Below, piece after piece: positions 1 to 10,653 of a DNA stretch of 40,047 nucleotides. The notes beneath the pieces are model-generated. The model saw only the letters and a list, made by a program, of their open reading frames with translations. It had not been told where the DNA came from and searched no databases. The position numbers and the translations under genes were made by a program. Origin of the DNA: an uncultured Synechococcaceae cyanobacterium. GTDB taxonomy: Bacteria; Cyanobacteriota; Cyanobacteriia; PCC-6307; Cyanobiaceae. Where the stretch lies: the NCBI GenBank assembly GCA_902537275.1, contig CACBAW010000006.1:1-40047 (forward strand), written 5' to 3'. How positions within the stretch are numbered: position 1 is the first letter of the stretch; each line of letters starts with the position of its first letter.

Positions 1-155
1 ATTTAGACTCTCTAAAAAGAGCTAAAGATGATGTAAAAGAAGTAAACACAGGATTTGAATGTGGAGTTGGCTGCGATAAATTCTCTTCATGGATTGAAGG
101 AGATGTAATCGAAGCATTCAAATTTGTCACCAAAAAGAGGACCTTATCAAAATAA
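1..155 (+). CDS. infB: Translation initiation factor IF-2, C-terminal fragment (5' truncated by window)
   Basis: Frame ending at TAA 153-155 reads [49 protein letters not shown], typical IF-2 C-terminus (DVKEV..G.ECG). Confidence 0.85.
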   Translation, partial: LDSLKRAKDDVKEVNTGFECGVGCDKFSSWIEGDVIEAFKFVTKKRTLSK

Positions 156-171
156 TTAAATATCTAGCTTT

Positions 172-420
172 TTAATCTTTATTTCTGTCAAATATCAATA
201 AAGTAGGAAATATTATACAAGCAACCAACTGTATGAGAAGATTATTCTGCTGTAATTCAGTTCCGCTTGCAATTCTCGAAAGCATTATTAGAAGTCCCAA
301 AAATGCAGAACCGCTAAAAGCTATCCACAATATTCTTCTCAATCCTTTGAAAGGAGCTTGAGATTCTTTTAATAATTTCTTTTTCAATTCAGGATCTATT
401 TTTGACATAAATTCTTTCAA
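172..420 (-). CDS. Small two-TM conserved cyanobacterial protein, DUF3493-like
   Basis: 82-aa ORF with two hydrophobic segments; PFKGLRRILWIAFSGSAFLG resembles the DUF3493 family. Confidence 0.65.
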   Translation of the reverse strand: MKEFMSKIDPELKKKLLKESQAPFKGLRRILWIAFSGSAFLGLLIMLSRIASGTELQQNNLLIQLVACIIFPTLLIFDRNKD

Positions 421-463
421 TTATAAAATTAAGTCTATACGAAAAAATTCTATATTTAATTTG

Positions 464-535
464 GTCGGTATAGCTCAGCGGTAGAGCAACTGTCTCGTAA
501 ACAGTAGGTCATTGGTTCAATTCCAATTATCGGCA
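464..535 (+). tRNA. tRNA-Thr (anticodon CGU)
   Basis: Cloverleaf read by hand: acceptor GTCGGTA/TATCGGC, D-arm GCTCAGCGGTAGAGC, anticodon stem ACTGT/ACAGT with loop CTCGTAA, T-arm ATTGG-TTCAATT-CCAAT. Confidence 0.93.
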
Positions 536-553
536 CTTACAAAGCAAATTAAA

Positions 554-2107
554 ATGCTGAATAAAATTTTAAAATTTAGATATCTTTGGAAATTATTTAT
601 TTTTATTCCTCTTTTATTTTATTTTGGCAAAAGAAGTTACATTGCGTTTGATGAAGGCTTTTATGCACTACAAGCTAGATGGATATTAGAAAAAGGTAAT
701 TGGACAATTCCACTTTGGTGGGATGAATATGTTTTAGATAGAACAATTGGACTACAGTTTTTAATAGCAAAGTCACAAGACTTATTTGGAAGAAATACTT
801 TTTCTGCATATCTACCAACAACAGTCGCTTCAATATTGATGCTATTTGCAACTTATAAATTTCATGAAGAATTATTTAATAAAAAATATGCAATTATATC
901 TCCACTAATCCTGGCTACTACATATCTATGGTTTGACTACTCACACTTAGCCACTCAAGATATTATTTATTCAAGTTTAGTAACTATTGGTGTATTAGCT
1001 TTAGTCAAAATAAAAAGTAAAAATAACAAATTCTATATTCTGCTTTTTGGAATTTGGATTGGTTTAGCTTTTATGATGAAAACTTTTTTAGTTTTTGTAC
1101 CGTTATTATCACTCATACCATACATTTTTTTAAAAAAAAATTTTTTATTCATCAAATTCTTTTGGTTAGGACTACTAATTGGATTTATTCCTTTTATATT
1201 CTGGACTTTTTCTATTAACCCTTATTTAGACAAAAACATTATTTTTTACTTAGTTGAAAAGTTTAACTTTCTATCAAGTAAAAATACTTTTACAAATCCT
1301 TTCTATTATTATTTTTGGAATTTACCCATAACATTTCTACCATGGAGTTTTTTCGCAATTATTGGCACAACATACAATATTTCTCAAAATAAAGAGAATA
1401 AATATATACTTGCTTTTTTCCCTTTAATTTTAATTACGATACTTAGCATTTTCTCTACAAAAACGCCCTACTATACTCTTCAAATCTCATCTATTTTTTC
1501 ATTAAATACTTATGTGGGAATAAAATATTTATTTAATTCTTTTAAGTACAGTCGATTTTTTATATTTATAACTTCAAAAATAATTCCATCATTTATTTTT
1601 TCTCTAACTTTCACATATTATTTTTTCATTAAAAATTCAATTAACTTTAATACAAAGGAAAATACATTTGTAATTATTGGATTATTATCTTTCGGCTTAT
1701 CTTGGTCATTAATTAAACAAAAACATTCGTTCAAAGAAATATTAATAACTCTCATAATTGGGCCTTACTTATTCACTTCATTTATTTTGCAATCAGGTTT
1801 ATTCACCGACAGATCTAGAGAACTAAGAGAGAAAATGGAATATGTCTCATCCCTTGATTTAGTAAAAAATCAAACAATCATGGTTGATAAAAAAGGAATC
1901 AACAATTCTCGATCGCAATCAAAAATTATAAGAATTTCTTTATCAACTCCTAAATTAGGTAGAGGATTAGAAAGTATTAATCAGTTAAAAAAATCTGAAT
2001 TAGCATGGACAACTGATCTTAAAACAATAAAAAATAATGTTGATTCGTATGAAGTGATATACGAAAGTGATTTTTTAAATCCATGGAAATTAATATTAAA
2101 AAAGTGA
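554..2107 (+). CDS. Membrane glycosyltransferase, ArnT/PMT-like (GT39 type)
   Basis: Multi-TM protein with N-terminal FDEGFYALQARWILEKGNW motif typical of ArnT/PMT-like enzymes. ORF-track start at 512 lies inside tRNA-Thr; the ATG at 554 (MLNKILKF) is preferred. Confidence 0.8.
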   Translation: MLNKILKFRYLWKLFIFIPLLFYFGKRSYIAFDEGFYALQARWILEKGNWTIPLWWDEYVLDRTIGLQFLIAKSQDLFGRNTFSAYLPTTVASILMLFATYKFHEELFNKKYAIISPLILATTYLWFDYSHLATQDIIYSSLVTIGVLALVKIKSKNNKFYILLFGIWIGLAFMMKTFLVFVPLLSLIPYIFLKKNFLFIKFFWLGLLIGFIPFIFWTFSINPYLDKNIIFYLVEKFNFLSSKNTFTNPFYYYFWNLPITFLPWSFFAIIGTTYNISQNKENKYILAFFPLILITILSIFSTKTPYYTLQISSIFSLNTYVGIKYLFNSFKYSRFFIFITSKIIPSFIFSLTFTYYFFIKNSINFNTKENTFVIIGLLSFGLSWSLIKQKHSFKEILITLIIGPYLFTSFILQSGLFTDRSRELREKMEYVSSLDLVKNQTIMVDKKGINNSRSQSKIIRISLSTPKLGRGLESINQLKKSELAWTTDLKTIKNNVDSYEVIYESDFLNPWKLILKK

Positions 2108-2148
2108 ATAATCCATATATAATAAGTCGTTGTTCGTAATCTTTAATA

Positions 2149-3240
2149 ATGAGATCTGTTAATAGTTGGAATTTAACTAATAATAAACTTCATCAATTAT
2201 TCAAAGACAATAACGAATTTATTTCTATTAAAGTTCGTGGTAATACTTGGGAGCCAATCACTAGATGGCTAAGATTAGACTCAAGAATTTTTAGAGAAAC
2301 TACTAGCAAAGCAAGAATAACTCTATGCGATATTGAATCTCTAGCAGAAATTTATAACTACAGATCAATTAGATGGAAAGCAAAAAAACTCACTCCTATG
2401 CCCACTAAGGTAATTCCACAATCTATTAAAAATATTTTTCGTAAAACACCAATCATAAAACAACTCGCCTATGAAATAGAAATAGTTTTTTATAAATATA
2501 GTGAAAATATTTCTGAACATTTAATATCAATAGTAATTCCAGCAAGAAATGAAGCTGGCAATAAAGAACTTTTAATTAATGCTTTAAATAAATTCAAAAA
2601 TATACCCAATAAATTGGAAATTATATTTGTGGAAGGTAATAGCAATGATAATACATATGACATTTTGAAAGAATTAAAAGCAGATTTCTCAAATTTCTTC
2701 AAGATATCTCTTTTAAAACAAACTTCTAAAGGGAAGAAAAATGCAGTCGTGGAAGGTTTTAATATTTCTTCAGGTGAGACCCTCGCCATAATTGATAGTG
2801 ATTTTACTGTTGATATCGATGACAGTATTGCAGCAATTATGGAATCAACCAAAAATAAAAATATCCTAATTAATTGCGCCCGCACAACTTTTCCAATGGA
2901 AAAAGATGCGATGAGATGGGCAAATTATATAGGAAATAGACTCTTTGCAATTTTTCTATCAATTATCATAAATAAGCCTGTATCAGATTCACTCTGTGGA
3001 ACAAAAGTTTTTTCAAGAAAATTCTTTAAACTTATGAAACAAAACGGAAGTTGGGATTCTAAGGCTGACCCATTTGGAGACTTTACAATTATTTTTGAAG
3101 CTGCGAACAACAACATAAAAATACTAAATTATCCTGTTAGATATTACGCTAGAAAATCTGGAGCACCAAATATATCTAGATGGGTAGATGGATTAAAACT
3201 TCTCAAAGTATGTTGGATTTATATGATTTCTGATATCTGA
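2149..3240 (+). CDS. Family 2 glycosyltransferase with ~120-aa N-terminal extension
   Basis: GT2 core ISIVIPARNEAGN...VEGNSNDNTYDIL...AIIDSDFTVD; N-terminal region not recognised. Confidence 0.8.
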   Translation: MRSVNSWNLTNNKLHQLFKDNNEFISIKVRGNTWEPITRWLRLDSRIFRETTSKARITLCDIESLAEIYNYRSIRWKAKKLTPMPTKVIPQSIKNIFRKTPIIKQLAYEIEIVFYKYSENISEHLISIVIPARNEAGNKELLINALNKFKNIPNKLEIIFVEGNSNDNTYDILKELKADFSNFFKISLLKQTSKGKKNAVVEGFNISSGETLAIIDSDFTVDIDDSIAAIMESTKNKNILINCARTTFPMEKDAMRWANYIGNRLFAIFLSIIINKPVSDSLCGTKVFSRKFFKLMKQNGSWDSKADPFGDFTIIFEAANNNIKILNYPVRYYARKSGAPNISRWVDGLKLLKVCWIYMISDI

Positions 3241-3346
3241 ATTAAATAAAATTTTCGCGAATATTTTCTTAGGATTTTTATTTTCTCCAAATTAGTAATA
3301 AAGTAGTTAGATTCTTAAGGAAAATAAATTCATTAAATTTCATGAC

Positions 3347-4966
3347 ATGAATTTTAATTTGAAGCTCGAAAAATTAAATAAAAAAAATTATCAAAGAAAG
3401 CACTATGGAAAAATACTAACTGTAAGATTGCCATGTAATCCAATATTTCCAATAGGACCTATTTATTTAGCAGATCATATTCATAAATGTTTTCCAGATT
3501 TAGAGCAACAATTCATTGATCTAGCAATAATTCCATCTAATAAAGTTTCCAAATATTTAGCTAGAAAAATTGATCAATTTAGACCGCACCTAATTATTTT
3601 TTCATGGAGAGATATACAAATTTATGCACCTGTTGATGGTAGAAGTGGAAATCCCCTCCAAAACTCTTTTGAAGTTTTCTATTCAAAAAATATCTTAAAA
3701 AAAATTAGAGGTTCCTGGGGAGGATTAAAATTAATTGCATCTCATTATGGAGAAATTTATAGAAATACTTCTTTAGTCAAGATGGGCCTAAAAAGAGCAC
3801 AAAAATACAACAAAAATGTAAAAGTAATTTTAGGAGGTGGAGCTGTTAGTGTTTTCTACGAACAATTGGGAAATCTACTCCCGAAAGGAACTGTTATTTC
3901 GGTTGGAGAGGGAGAAAATCTCATAGAAAAAATCATTAAAGGTGATTCAATAGAGGAAGAAAGATGTTATGTTGCTGGACAAAAACCTCGCAACAAATTA
4001 ATACATGAACAACCTTCAGGAACTGTTAAAACTGCCTGTAACTATAAATATATTAAGTCAATATGGCCTGAATTCGATTGGTATATAGAGGGTGGCGATT
4101 ATTACGTAGGGGTACAAACAAAAAGAGGTTGTCCCCATAATTGTTGTTTCTGTGTTTACACAGTTGTGGAGGGGAAGCAAGTTCGCGTAAATCCTGTTAA
4201 AGAAGTAATCAAAGAAATGAAACAATTATATGATCTTGGAGTTAGGGGATTTTGGTTCACAGATGCACAGTTTATTCCAGCCAAAAAACATATTGAAGAT
4301 GCAAAAATACTTTTGCAAGCAATTAAAGACCAAGGATGGGATGATATTAATTGGGCTGCATACATCAGAGCAGATAATATTGATGCTGAGTTAGCTCAGC
4401 TTATGGTTGATACAGGTATGAGCTATTTTGAAATAGGCATCACATCTGGATCTCAAGAACTTGTTAGAAAAATGAGATTAGCTTATGACCTTAAAACTGT
4501 ATTAAATAATTGCAGAATGCTAGTCAAATCAGGTTTCAAGAATCATGTTTCAGTCAATTATTCATTTAATGTTTTTGATGAAACGCCAAGCACCATAAGA
4601 CAAACAATTGCTTACCATAGAGAATTAGAAAATATTTTTGGCAAAGGCTTGGTTGATCCAGCTATATTTTTTATAGGTTTGCAACCTCACACTCTTCTTG
4701 AAAAGTACGCCTTGGAACAAAAAATTTTGAAGCCAAATTACAATCCAATGAGCATGATGCCCTGGACAGCGAGAAAACTCCTTTGGAATCCAGGCTCATT
4801 AGGGAAAAAACTTGGTCAGGTTTGCTTAGAAGCTTTTGATAATCCAGAAGACGAATTTGGCAAAAAAGTTATGGACATTCTTGAGAGAGAATATGGAAAG
4901 TCATCCTTAAAAGAATCCCTAAAAGTCCGTCCTTTATCAGAAAGGAAATTAGCTCATTCTAAATAA
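3347..4966 (+). CDS. B12-binding-domain-type radical SAM protein (BchE-like Fe-S oxidoreductase superfamily)
   Basis: CxxxCxxC cluster motif in RGCPHNCCFCVY plus N-terminal Rossmann-like region (PIGPIYLADHI...PHLIIFSWRD...VKVILGGGAVS). Confidence 0.85.
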   Translation: MNFNLKLEKLNKKNYQRKHYGKILTVRLPCNPIFPIGPIYLADHIHKCFPDLEQQFIDLAIIPSNKVSKYLARKIDQFRPHLIIFSWRDIQIYAPVDGRSGNPLQNSFEVFYSKNILKKIRGSWGGLKLIASHYGEIYRNTSLVKMGLKRAQKYNKNVKVILGGGAVSVFYEQLGNLLPKGTVISVGEGENLIEKIIKGDSIEEERCYVAGQKPRNKLIHEQPSGTVKTACNYKYIKSIWPEFDWYIEGGDYYVGVQTKRGCPHNCCFCVYTVVEGKQVRVNPVKEVIKEMKQLYDLGVRGFWFTDAQFIPAKKHIEDAKILLQAIKDQGWDDINWAAYIRADNIDAELAQLMVDTGMSYFEIGITSGSQELVRKMRLAYDLKTVLNNCRMLVKSGFKNHVSVNYSFNVFDETPSTIRQTIAYHRELENIFGKGLVDPAIFFIGLQPHTLLEKYALEQKILKPNYNPMSMMPWTARKLLWNPGSLGKKLGQVCLEAFDNPEDEFGKKVMDILEREYGKSSLKESLKVRPLSERKLAHSK

Positions 4967-4981
4967 AAAATTCAACAGTTA

Positions 4982-5299
4982 TTAATCCTCTTTCTCAATT
5001 GAACTAGAAATTCCTTTAGATTTTAATGATTCTGAGTAGAATTCTGCTGGCTCTAAATCACAAACAATTACTAAACCCACTCCAGTATTATGTGCTTCAA
5101 GCATTATAGAAATAGCATCTTGTTCGCTTAATTGCGGCACAACTTCTCGCAGTGAAATAGTTATATACTCCATAGAATTAACTGGATCATTATGAAGTAA
5201 AACCTTATATTTTGGAGATTTATTTTTTAATTCAGCAGGTTTCTTCTCAATCACTGCTGAATTATTATTTACATTTTGTTCTAACTTTATAGATAACAT
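4982..5299 (-). CDS. clpS: ATP-dependent Clp protease adaptor ClpS
   Basis: KVLLHNDPVNSMEYITISLREVVPQLSEQDAISIMLEAHNTGVGLVIVCDLEPAEFYSESL. Confidence 0.9.
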   Translation of the reverse strand: MLSIKLEQNVNNNSAVIEKKPAELKNKSPKYKVLLHNDPVNSMEYITISLREVVPQLSEQDAISIMLEAHNTGVGLVIVCDLEPAEFYSESLKSKGISSSIEKED

Positions 5300-5331
5300 T
5301 AAATTTATTAGAGTTTAAATAATAATAATAA

Positions 5332-6558
5332 TTATATATTAATTATCCTTTCCATTGCATCAAGTACTTTTGATCGTGAGTTAAATGCTGATAAGCGAAA
5401 ATAACCTTCTCCTGCTAATCCAAATCCGCTTCCAGGTGTTCCCACTACACTAACTTTTTGGAGAAGAAAATCAAAAAAGTCCCAAGATGTCATTTTATCT
5501 GGAACTTTAATCCAGATATAAGGAGCATTGTCTCCACCATAAACTTTATATCCTGAATTCTGGAGTTTATTTTTCATTATTTTTGCATTTTCCATATAAA
5601 AATCAATTAAACCTCTTACCTGTTTCTTCCCTTCAAGAGAATAAACTGCTTCTGCTCCTTTCTGAACCACATAACTTACGCCATTGAACTTTGTAGATTG
5701 TCGCCTATTCCAGAGAGGCCATAACTCTATTTCCTCATTTGCTGAGCTAAAACCTTTGAGATTTTTTGGTATTACTGTAAAAGCACATCTCACTCCGGTG
5801 AATCCTGCATTCTTTGAAAAAGATCTAAATTCAATAGCACAATTCTTCGCTCCCTCAATCTCATAAATTGAATGTGGAATATCATTATCTTGAATAAATG
5901 CTTCATAAGCTGCATCAAAAAGTATCAGAGATTTGTTTTGTAGAGCATAGTCAACCCACTTTTTCAATTCTTTTTTAGTAATAGTTGCTCCTGTCGGATT
6001 ATTAGGAAAACAAAGATATAAAATATCAACTTTTTTCTCAGGTAGTTTTGGCAGAAAATCGTTCTCTTCGTTTATTGCGAGATATGTTAATCCTTGATAT
6101 GTACCATTTTCAAGAGCATCTCCAGTTCTGCCTGTCATGACGTTACTATCTACATAAACAGGGTAAACAGGATCTGTTACGGCAATAGAATTATCTTTGC
6201 CAAGAATATCTAAAATATTGCTACTATCACATTTAGAACCATCTGAAACAAAGATTTCTTCAGGTGATATTTGACAGCCTCTCGAAATAAAATCATGCTC
6301 AGATATTTTTTCTCGCAGCCAAGAATAACCCTGTTCTGGTCCATAACCTCTGAAACCATCTGTTGTTCCCATTTCATTTAAAGCTTTACCCATTGCCTCT
6401 ATGCATGCTTGAGGTAATGGTTCTGTAACATCTCCTATGCCAAGCTTAATAATTTCAGCGCTTTTATTTGATTGAGAATATATTTTTACCCTTTTAGCAA
6501 TTTCAGGGAATAAATAGCCTGCTTTGAGTTTTAAATAATTTTCGTTTACTTGAACCAC
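5332..6558 (-). CDS. dapL: LL-diaminopimelate aminotransferase
   Basis: 408-aa PLP aminotransferase: [51 protein letters not shown]. Confidence 0.93.
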   Translation of the reverse strand: MVQVNENYLKLKAGYLFPEIAKRVKIYSQSNKSAEIIKLGIGDVTEPLPQACIEAMGKALNEMGTTDGFRGYGPEQGYSWLREKISEHDFISRGCQISPEEIFVSDGSKCDSSNILDILGKDNSIAVTDPVYPVYVDSNVMTGRTGDALENGTYQGLTYLAINEENDFLPKLPEKKVDILYLCFPNNPTGATITKKELKKWVDYALQNKSLILFDAAYEAFIQDNDIPHSIYEIEGAKNCAIEFRSFSKNAGFTGVRCAFTVIPKNLKGFSSANEEIELWPLWNRRQSTKFNGVSYVVQKGAEAVYSLEGKKQVRGLIDFYMENAKIMKNKLQNSGYKVYGGDNAPYIWIKVPDKMTSWDFFDFLLQKVSVVGTPGSGFGLAGEGYFRLSAFNSRSKVLDAMERIINI

Positions 6559-6854
6559 TTTAAATAAAAAATTTCACCAATATTAGAATAATGTATTAAC
6601 GTGCTTTAGTGGTGATTAGATGTTAAGATAAATTCTAGTTATGGTTAATTTAAGAGGTAATCATAGCTGTGAAATCAATTTCAATTAGTTTGAAAATCGT
6701 TTTAAGCATTATAAATAGCAGAATTCAATCACTATTAACTTTATTAATTTTTAAAAAGTAGATAATAATAGCTAAAAATTGCTTTAATGAAAGATTAAAT
6801 CTAATTCTTTAATTTAGCCGATTTTCAAGATCCAAATCATTCAGAATCAATTAT

Positions 6855-8675
6855 ATGTCTCAGCAAATTATCATCGCTGAGCAGGCTCGAATAGCAGCAC
6901 TGCTCACAGATGATCGAGTTGATGAATTAATCGTCGCACAAGGTCAATATCAAATTGGCGATATTTTTTTAGGAACAGTTGAAAATGTTCTCCCTGGCAT
7001 TGATGCCGCTTTTATAAATATTGGTGAAAGTGAGAAAAATGGATTCATCCATGTTTCTGATTTAGGTCCACTAAGACTTAAAAAAGGGACTTTTGGAATA
7101 ACTGAATTACTGGAACCAAAACAAAAAGTTCTAGTACAAGTAATAAAGGAACCCACAGGATCCAAAGGTCCAAGACTAACAGGAACCATTTCAATTCCAG
7201 GAAAATACCTGATATTACAACCATATGGCCAAGGAGTAAATATTTCAAGAAAAATAAATACAGAAACAGAACGAAGCCGTTTGAAAGCTCTTGGGGTTTT
7301 AATAAAACCACCCAGCACAGGTTTGTTATTTAGGACAGAGTCTGAAAAAATAAAAGAAGAACTTCTAATTGAAGATTTAGAACAATTAATTCAACAATGG
7401 GAAAATGTAATAAAAGTTTCTGAAGCTTCTAATCCGCCAAATTTAATAAAAAGAGATGATGATTTTTCTCTTAAGATCCTAAGAGATTATATTAAAGAAT
7501 CAACTAAAAGCATAATTATTGATAGTAAATTTTCAGTTGCAAGGGCAAAAGATTTTTTAATAAATTATGAATCTGATATTAATATTGAATTCCACGATAA
7601 CAGTTTAAATCAACATATTTTCGAAAAGTACGAAATTAAAAAAACAATTCAAAAAGCTCTCCAGCCGAGAGTAGATCTTCCTTCGGGAGGTTATATCATT
7701 ATCGAACCAACTGAAGCTTTAACAGTAATCGATGTAAACTCAGGATCATTTACAAGATCCGCAAATTCAAGACAAACCGTTTTGTGGACAAACTGCGAAG
7801 CAGCAGTTGAAATCTCTAGACAAATGAAATTAAGAAATATTGGTGGAGTCATAGTAATAGATTTTATCGATATGGAATCTAGAAGGGATCAATTTCAGTT
7901 ACTTGAGCATTTTACCTCAGCAATAAAAGATGATTCTGCTAGGCCTCAAATAGCTCAACTTACTGAATTAGGCTTAGTAGAGTTAACCAGAAAAAGACAA
8001 GGTCAAAATATATATGAATTATTCGGTAAAAAATGTTCTACATGCGATGGTACCGGACATGTAGAAAATATATTAAATCACGAAATTTCTAACATAAAAA
8101 TTCAAAATGTTGAAAATAAATCTAATCAATCTAACAATCTAAAATCTTTAGATAAAGATACTTCTGAATCAACTGATGCGCAGGAAAAAATAATTGAAAA
8201 AGAATTAATTAACTCCAAAGACCTAAATAAAGAGAATTTTTCTAATAAAAAAGAATATGATAATGATAATTTGATCCAATCAAATTCAAAAGAAAAAAAT
8301 ACAATAACAGTTGAACTTACAAATGAAGAAAAAATTGTTTTCAGTCAATTAGGTATAAATCCACTTATAAAGTTAGGTAAAGAATATCTGACCAGCAACA
8401 ATTTTGTGCGTTTAAAAGAAAGTAATAAAGAAACGGAAAATCCTTTATATAATAGAAAAATAAAAACAAAACAAGTTACCAAAATTACAAAATCTGGAGA
8501 AGAAAAGATTCAAATTAAAATTGAAGCAGATGCAAATTCTAAAGATAAATCAACAAATAAAACTAATGACAATAATGAAGTTGTATTCACAGATAAAAAG
8601 GATGAAATTGAACTTACAGATGAGCTAAATAATGCAAGAAAAAAAAGAAGAAGATCTTCAGCAAGCATTGAATAA
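6855..8675 (+). CDS. rne: Ribonuclease E/G
   Basis: S1 domain start ([37 protein letters not shown]), catalytic region ([23 protein letters not shown]), Zn-link [11 protein letters not shown]-terminal [13 protein letters not shown]. Confidence 0.96.
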   Translation: MSQQIIIAEQARIAALLTDDRVDELIVAQGQYQIGDIFLGTVENVLPGIDAAFINIGESEKNGFIHVSDLGPLRLKKGTFGITELLEPKQKVLVQVIKEPTGSKGPRLTGTISIPGKYLILQPYGQGVNISRKINTETERSRLKALGVLIKPPSTGLLFRTESEKIKEELLIEDLEQLIQQWENVIKVSEASNPPNLIKRDDDFSLKILRDYIKESTKSIIIDSKFSVARAKDFLINYESDINIEFHDNSLNQHIFEKYEIKKTIQKALQPRVDLPSGGYIIIEPTEALTVIDVNSGSFTRSANSRQTVLWTNCEAAVEISRQMKLRNIGGVIVIDFIDMESRRDQFQLLEHFTSAIKDDSARPQIAQLTELGLVELTRKRQGQNIYELFGKKCSTCDGTGHVENILNHEISNIKIQNVENKSNQSNNLKSLDKDTSESTDAQEKIIEKELINSKDLNKENFSNKKEYDNDNLIQSNSKEKNTITVELTNEEKIVFSQLGINPLIKLGKEYLTSNNFVRLKESNKETENPLYNRKIKTKQVTKITKSGEEKIQIKIEADANSKDKSTNKTNDNNEVVFTDKKDEIELTDELNNARKKRRRSSASIE

Positions 8676-9249
8676 AAAATTAGAAGTTGGACTAGATGAA
8701 GTTGGAAGGGGAGCAATTTTTGGTCCAGTTTTTGCAGCAGCTTTAGTATTAACTGAAAAAAATAAATTTATCCTAAAACAATTTGGAGTAACAGATAGTA
8801 AAAAACTAACTCCCAAAAAAAGAAAATTACTTTTACCAAAAATTTTATTACTCTCTTCAGATTATGGAATAGGGCAATCTTCTGTCAGAGAAATAGATAA
8901 GTTAGGTATCAGGATTGCAACAGAACTTTCAATGATAAGAGCTTTAAAAAAATTAAAAGAAAAGCCATCTGAATTAATAATTGATGGTCCCTTATTATTG
9001 AGGCCATGGAACGGAATCCAGAAAAACATAGTATCTGGAGACTCAAAATTTATCTCGATAGCTTCAGCAAGCATAATTGCCAAAGTTTCTCGCGACAATC
9101 TAATGGAGAGGTTAGAAAAAAAATACTCAGGATACTTGATATTTAAAAATAAAGGTTATGGAACCACAGAGCATCTTTCATTAATCAAAAAAAATGGAAT
9201 AACTAAACTTCATAGGAAAAGTTTTTTAAAAAAATCAAATCTTATTTAA
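8632..9249 (+). CDS. rnhB: Ribonuclease HII
   Basis: [23 protein letters not shown] and [17 protein letters not shown] start overlaps rne by 44 nt. A TTG at 8668 is an alternative start. Confidence 0.92.
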   Translation: MQEKKEEDLQQALNKKLEVGLDEVGRGAIFGPVFAAALVLTEKNKFILKQFGVTDSKKLTPKKRKLLLPKILLLSSDYGIGQSSVREIDKLGIRIATELSMIRALKKLKEKPSELIIDGPLLLRPWNGIQKNIVSGDSKFISIASASIIAKVSRDNLMERLEKKYSGYLIFKNKGYGTTEHLSLIKKNGITKLHRKSFLKKSNLI

Positions 9250-9753
9250 TTCACACCAATCTGAAAAATCTTTTACGAGTTGCTGCTGAACCCTTGACTT
9301 TATGCCCAACAGAATCCCATTTAATACCGAATGACCAGTAGATTCCAAAATTTTCCTTGGTACCAGCTTTAGCAGAGGGGGTTGGCTTACAGATACCCCA
9401 AGAAGCGCCTCACCCTCTAAACCAATATCTGTTGCTTCCAAATTCGCTTTCAAAAGAAGCTTAAAATCATCTATCATCCCCAAACCATCCAATTTACTTT
9501 CAAGAGCACTCATTCTTAAAATTCCATCGTTATTTTGTACTGCAATTGACACAACAGGGTTAATATCTAATTGAAAAACCTTGAAACTTGTTACTGTATA
9601 CTTATATCTACCTACTCCTTCAGGTTCTAATTTTTTGGAGTCAAGCATTGCTCCAACAACTCTTTCTTCTTCCAAAAGATATTTAGAAAGATATTCTTTA
9701 TTACGTGTTACGGAAAGCTTAAGTTTCTGTTTAGCATCAAAAGACAATAGCAT
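9235..9753 (-). CDS. DUF1997-like conserved cyanobacterial protein
   Basis: 172-aa ORF with features of the DUF1997 family ([29 protein letters not shown]); overlaps rnhB 3' end convergently by 15 nt. Confidence 0.65.
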   Translation of the reverse strand: MLLSFDAKQKLKLSVTRNKEYLSKYLLEEERVVGAMLDSKKLEPEGVGRYKYTVTSFKVFQLDINPVVSIAVQNNDGILRMSALESKLDGLGMIDDFKLLLKANLEATDIGLEGEALLGVSVSQPPLLKLVPRKILESTGHSVLNGILLGIKSRVQQQLVKDFSDWCELNKI

Positions 9754-9806
9754 TTTCTATATACCTCCAATGCTTATTTGATCTCTTTTTTTTTTTACAA
9801 TTAATC

Positions 9807-10652
9807 ATGGGCAAACAAGTTGCATATTTAGGTCCTCAAGGAACATACGCAGAAAAAGCAGCCCATATATTATCAAAGCTTGCCAATTTTCAGACACCTA
9901 TATTTGTACCATGTAATGGGTTATATTCGGTCATTAAATCAATAGCGTACAACAATTGTGATGCTGCTGTAGTCCCAATAGAAAATTCTGTAGAAGGGGG
10001 AGTTACAGCTACTCTAGATGCTCTTTGGAAATTTCCTGAAATTTTTATAAATAAGGCAATTGTTTTACCTATAAAACATGCATTAATTAGTGATGGAGAA
10101 CTTGCAAACATTTCAGAAGTATTATCTCATCCTCAAGCATTAGCTCAATGTTCAGAATGGTTATCTGAGAATCTTCCAAATGCAATTCCTCTCCCAACAA
10201 ATTCAACATCCGAAGCTGTCAATATGATCAAGGGGAGTAAATTCAGAGCTGCTATCGGTTCAAAATCGTTAATTCAAATCGATGGACTTAAAGAATTAGC
10301 CTTTCCTATTAATGATGTTCCAGGTAATTGCACTAGATTTGTTTTACTGAGCAAGGAATCAAATTCAAATTTAGCTAATATTGTCAGTTTTGCTTTCTCA
10401 TTAATTTCAAATAAACCTGGTGCTTTGCTTAAAGCTTTAAATTATATTGCAGATTTTGGATTTAATATGAGTAAAATTGAATCGAGACCTTCAAAAAGAG
10501 AATTAGGCGAATATATAATTTACATTGATTTAGAAATCAATGATCAAAATAACATTAAAAATTTTCTTAATTTAAAAAATAAACTAAAGCCGCTTTGCAA
10601 TAATTTTGTAGATTTTGGAAATTATCTTTCTGAAAATGTTAAATTAGATTAA
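9807..10652 (+). CDS. pheA: Prephenate dehydratase
   Basis: VAYLGPQGTYAEKAA, VVPIENSVEGGVTATLDAL, NCTRFVLLSK, ACT domain with KIESRPSKRELGEYIIYIDLE. Confidence 0.94.
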   Translation: MGKQVAYLGPQGTYAEKAAHILSKLANFQTPIFVPCNGLYSVIKSIAYNNCDAAVVPIENSVEGGVTATLDALWKFPEIFINKAIVLPIKHALISDGELANISEVLSHPQALAQCSEWLSENLPNAIPLPTNSTSEAVNMIKGSKFRAAIGSKSLIQIDGLKELAFPINDVPGNCTRFVLLSKESNSNLANIVSFAFSLISNKPGALLKALNYIADFGFNMSKIESRPSKRELGEYIIYIDLEINDQNNIKNFLNLKNKLKPLCNNFVDFGNYLSENVKLD

Positions 10653-10653
10653 T

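Noticed and set aside
512-553. ORF-track start of the GT39-like gene at 512
   Set aside because: Lies within tRNA-Thr (464-535); ATG at 554 gives a normal membrane-protein N-terminus.
2490-3116. Minus-strand ORFs 2490-2885 and 2925-3116
   Set aside because: Antisense to the well-supported GT2 coding sequence; no recognisable protein motifs.
6950-7318. Minus-strand ORFs 6950-7318 and 7078-7311
   Set aside because: Shadow ORFs opposite conserved rne sequence.
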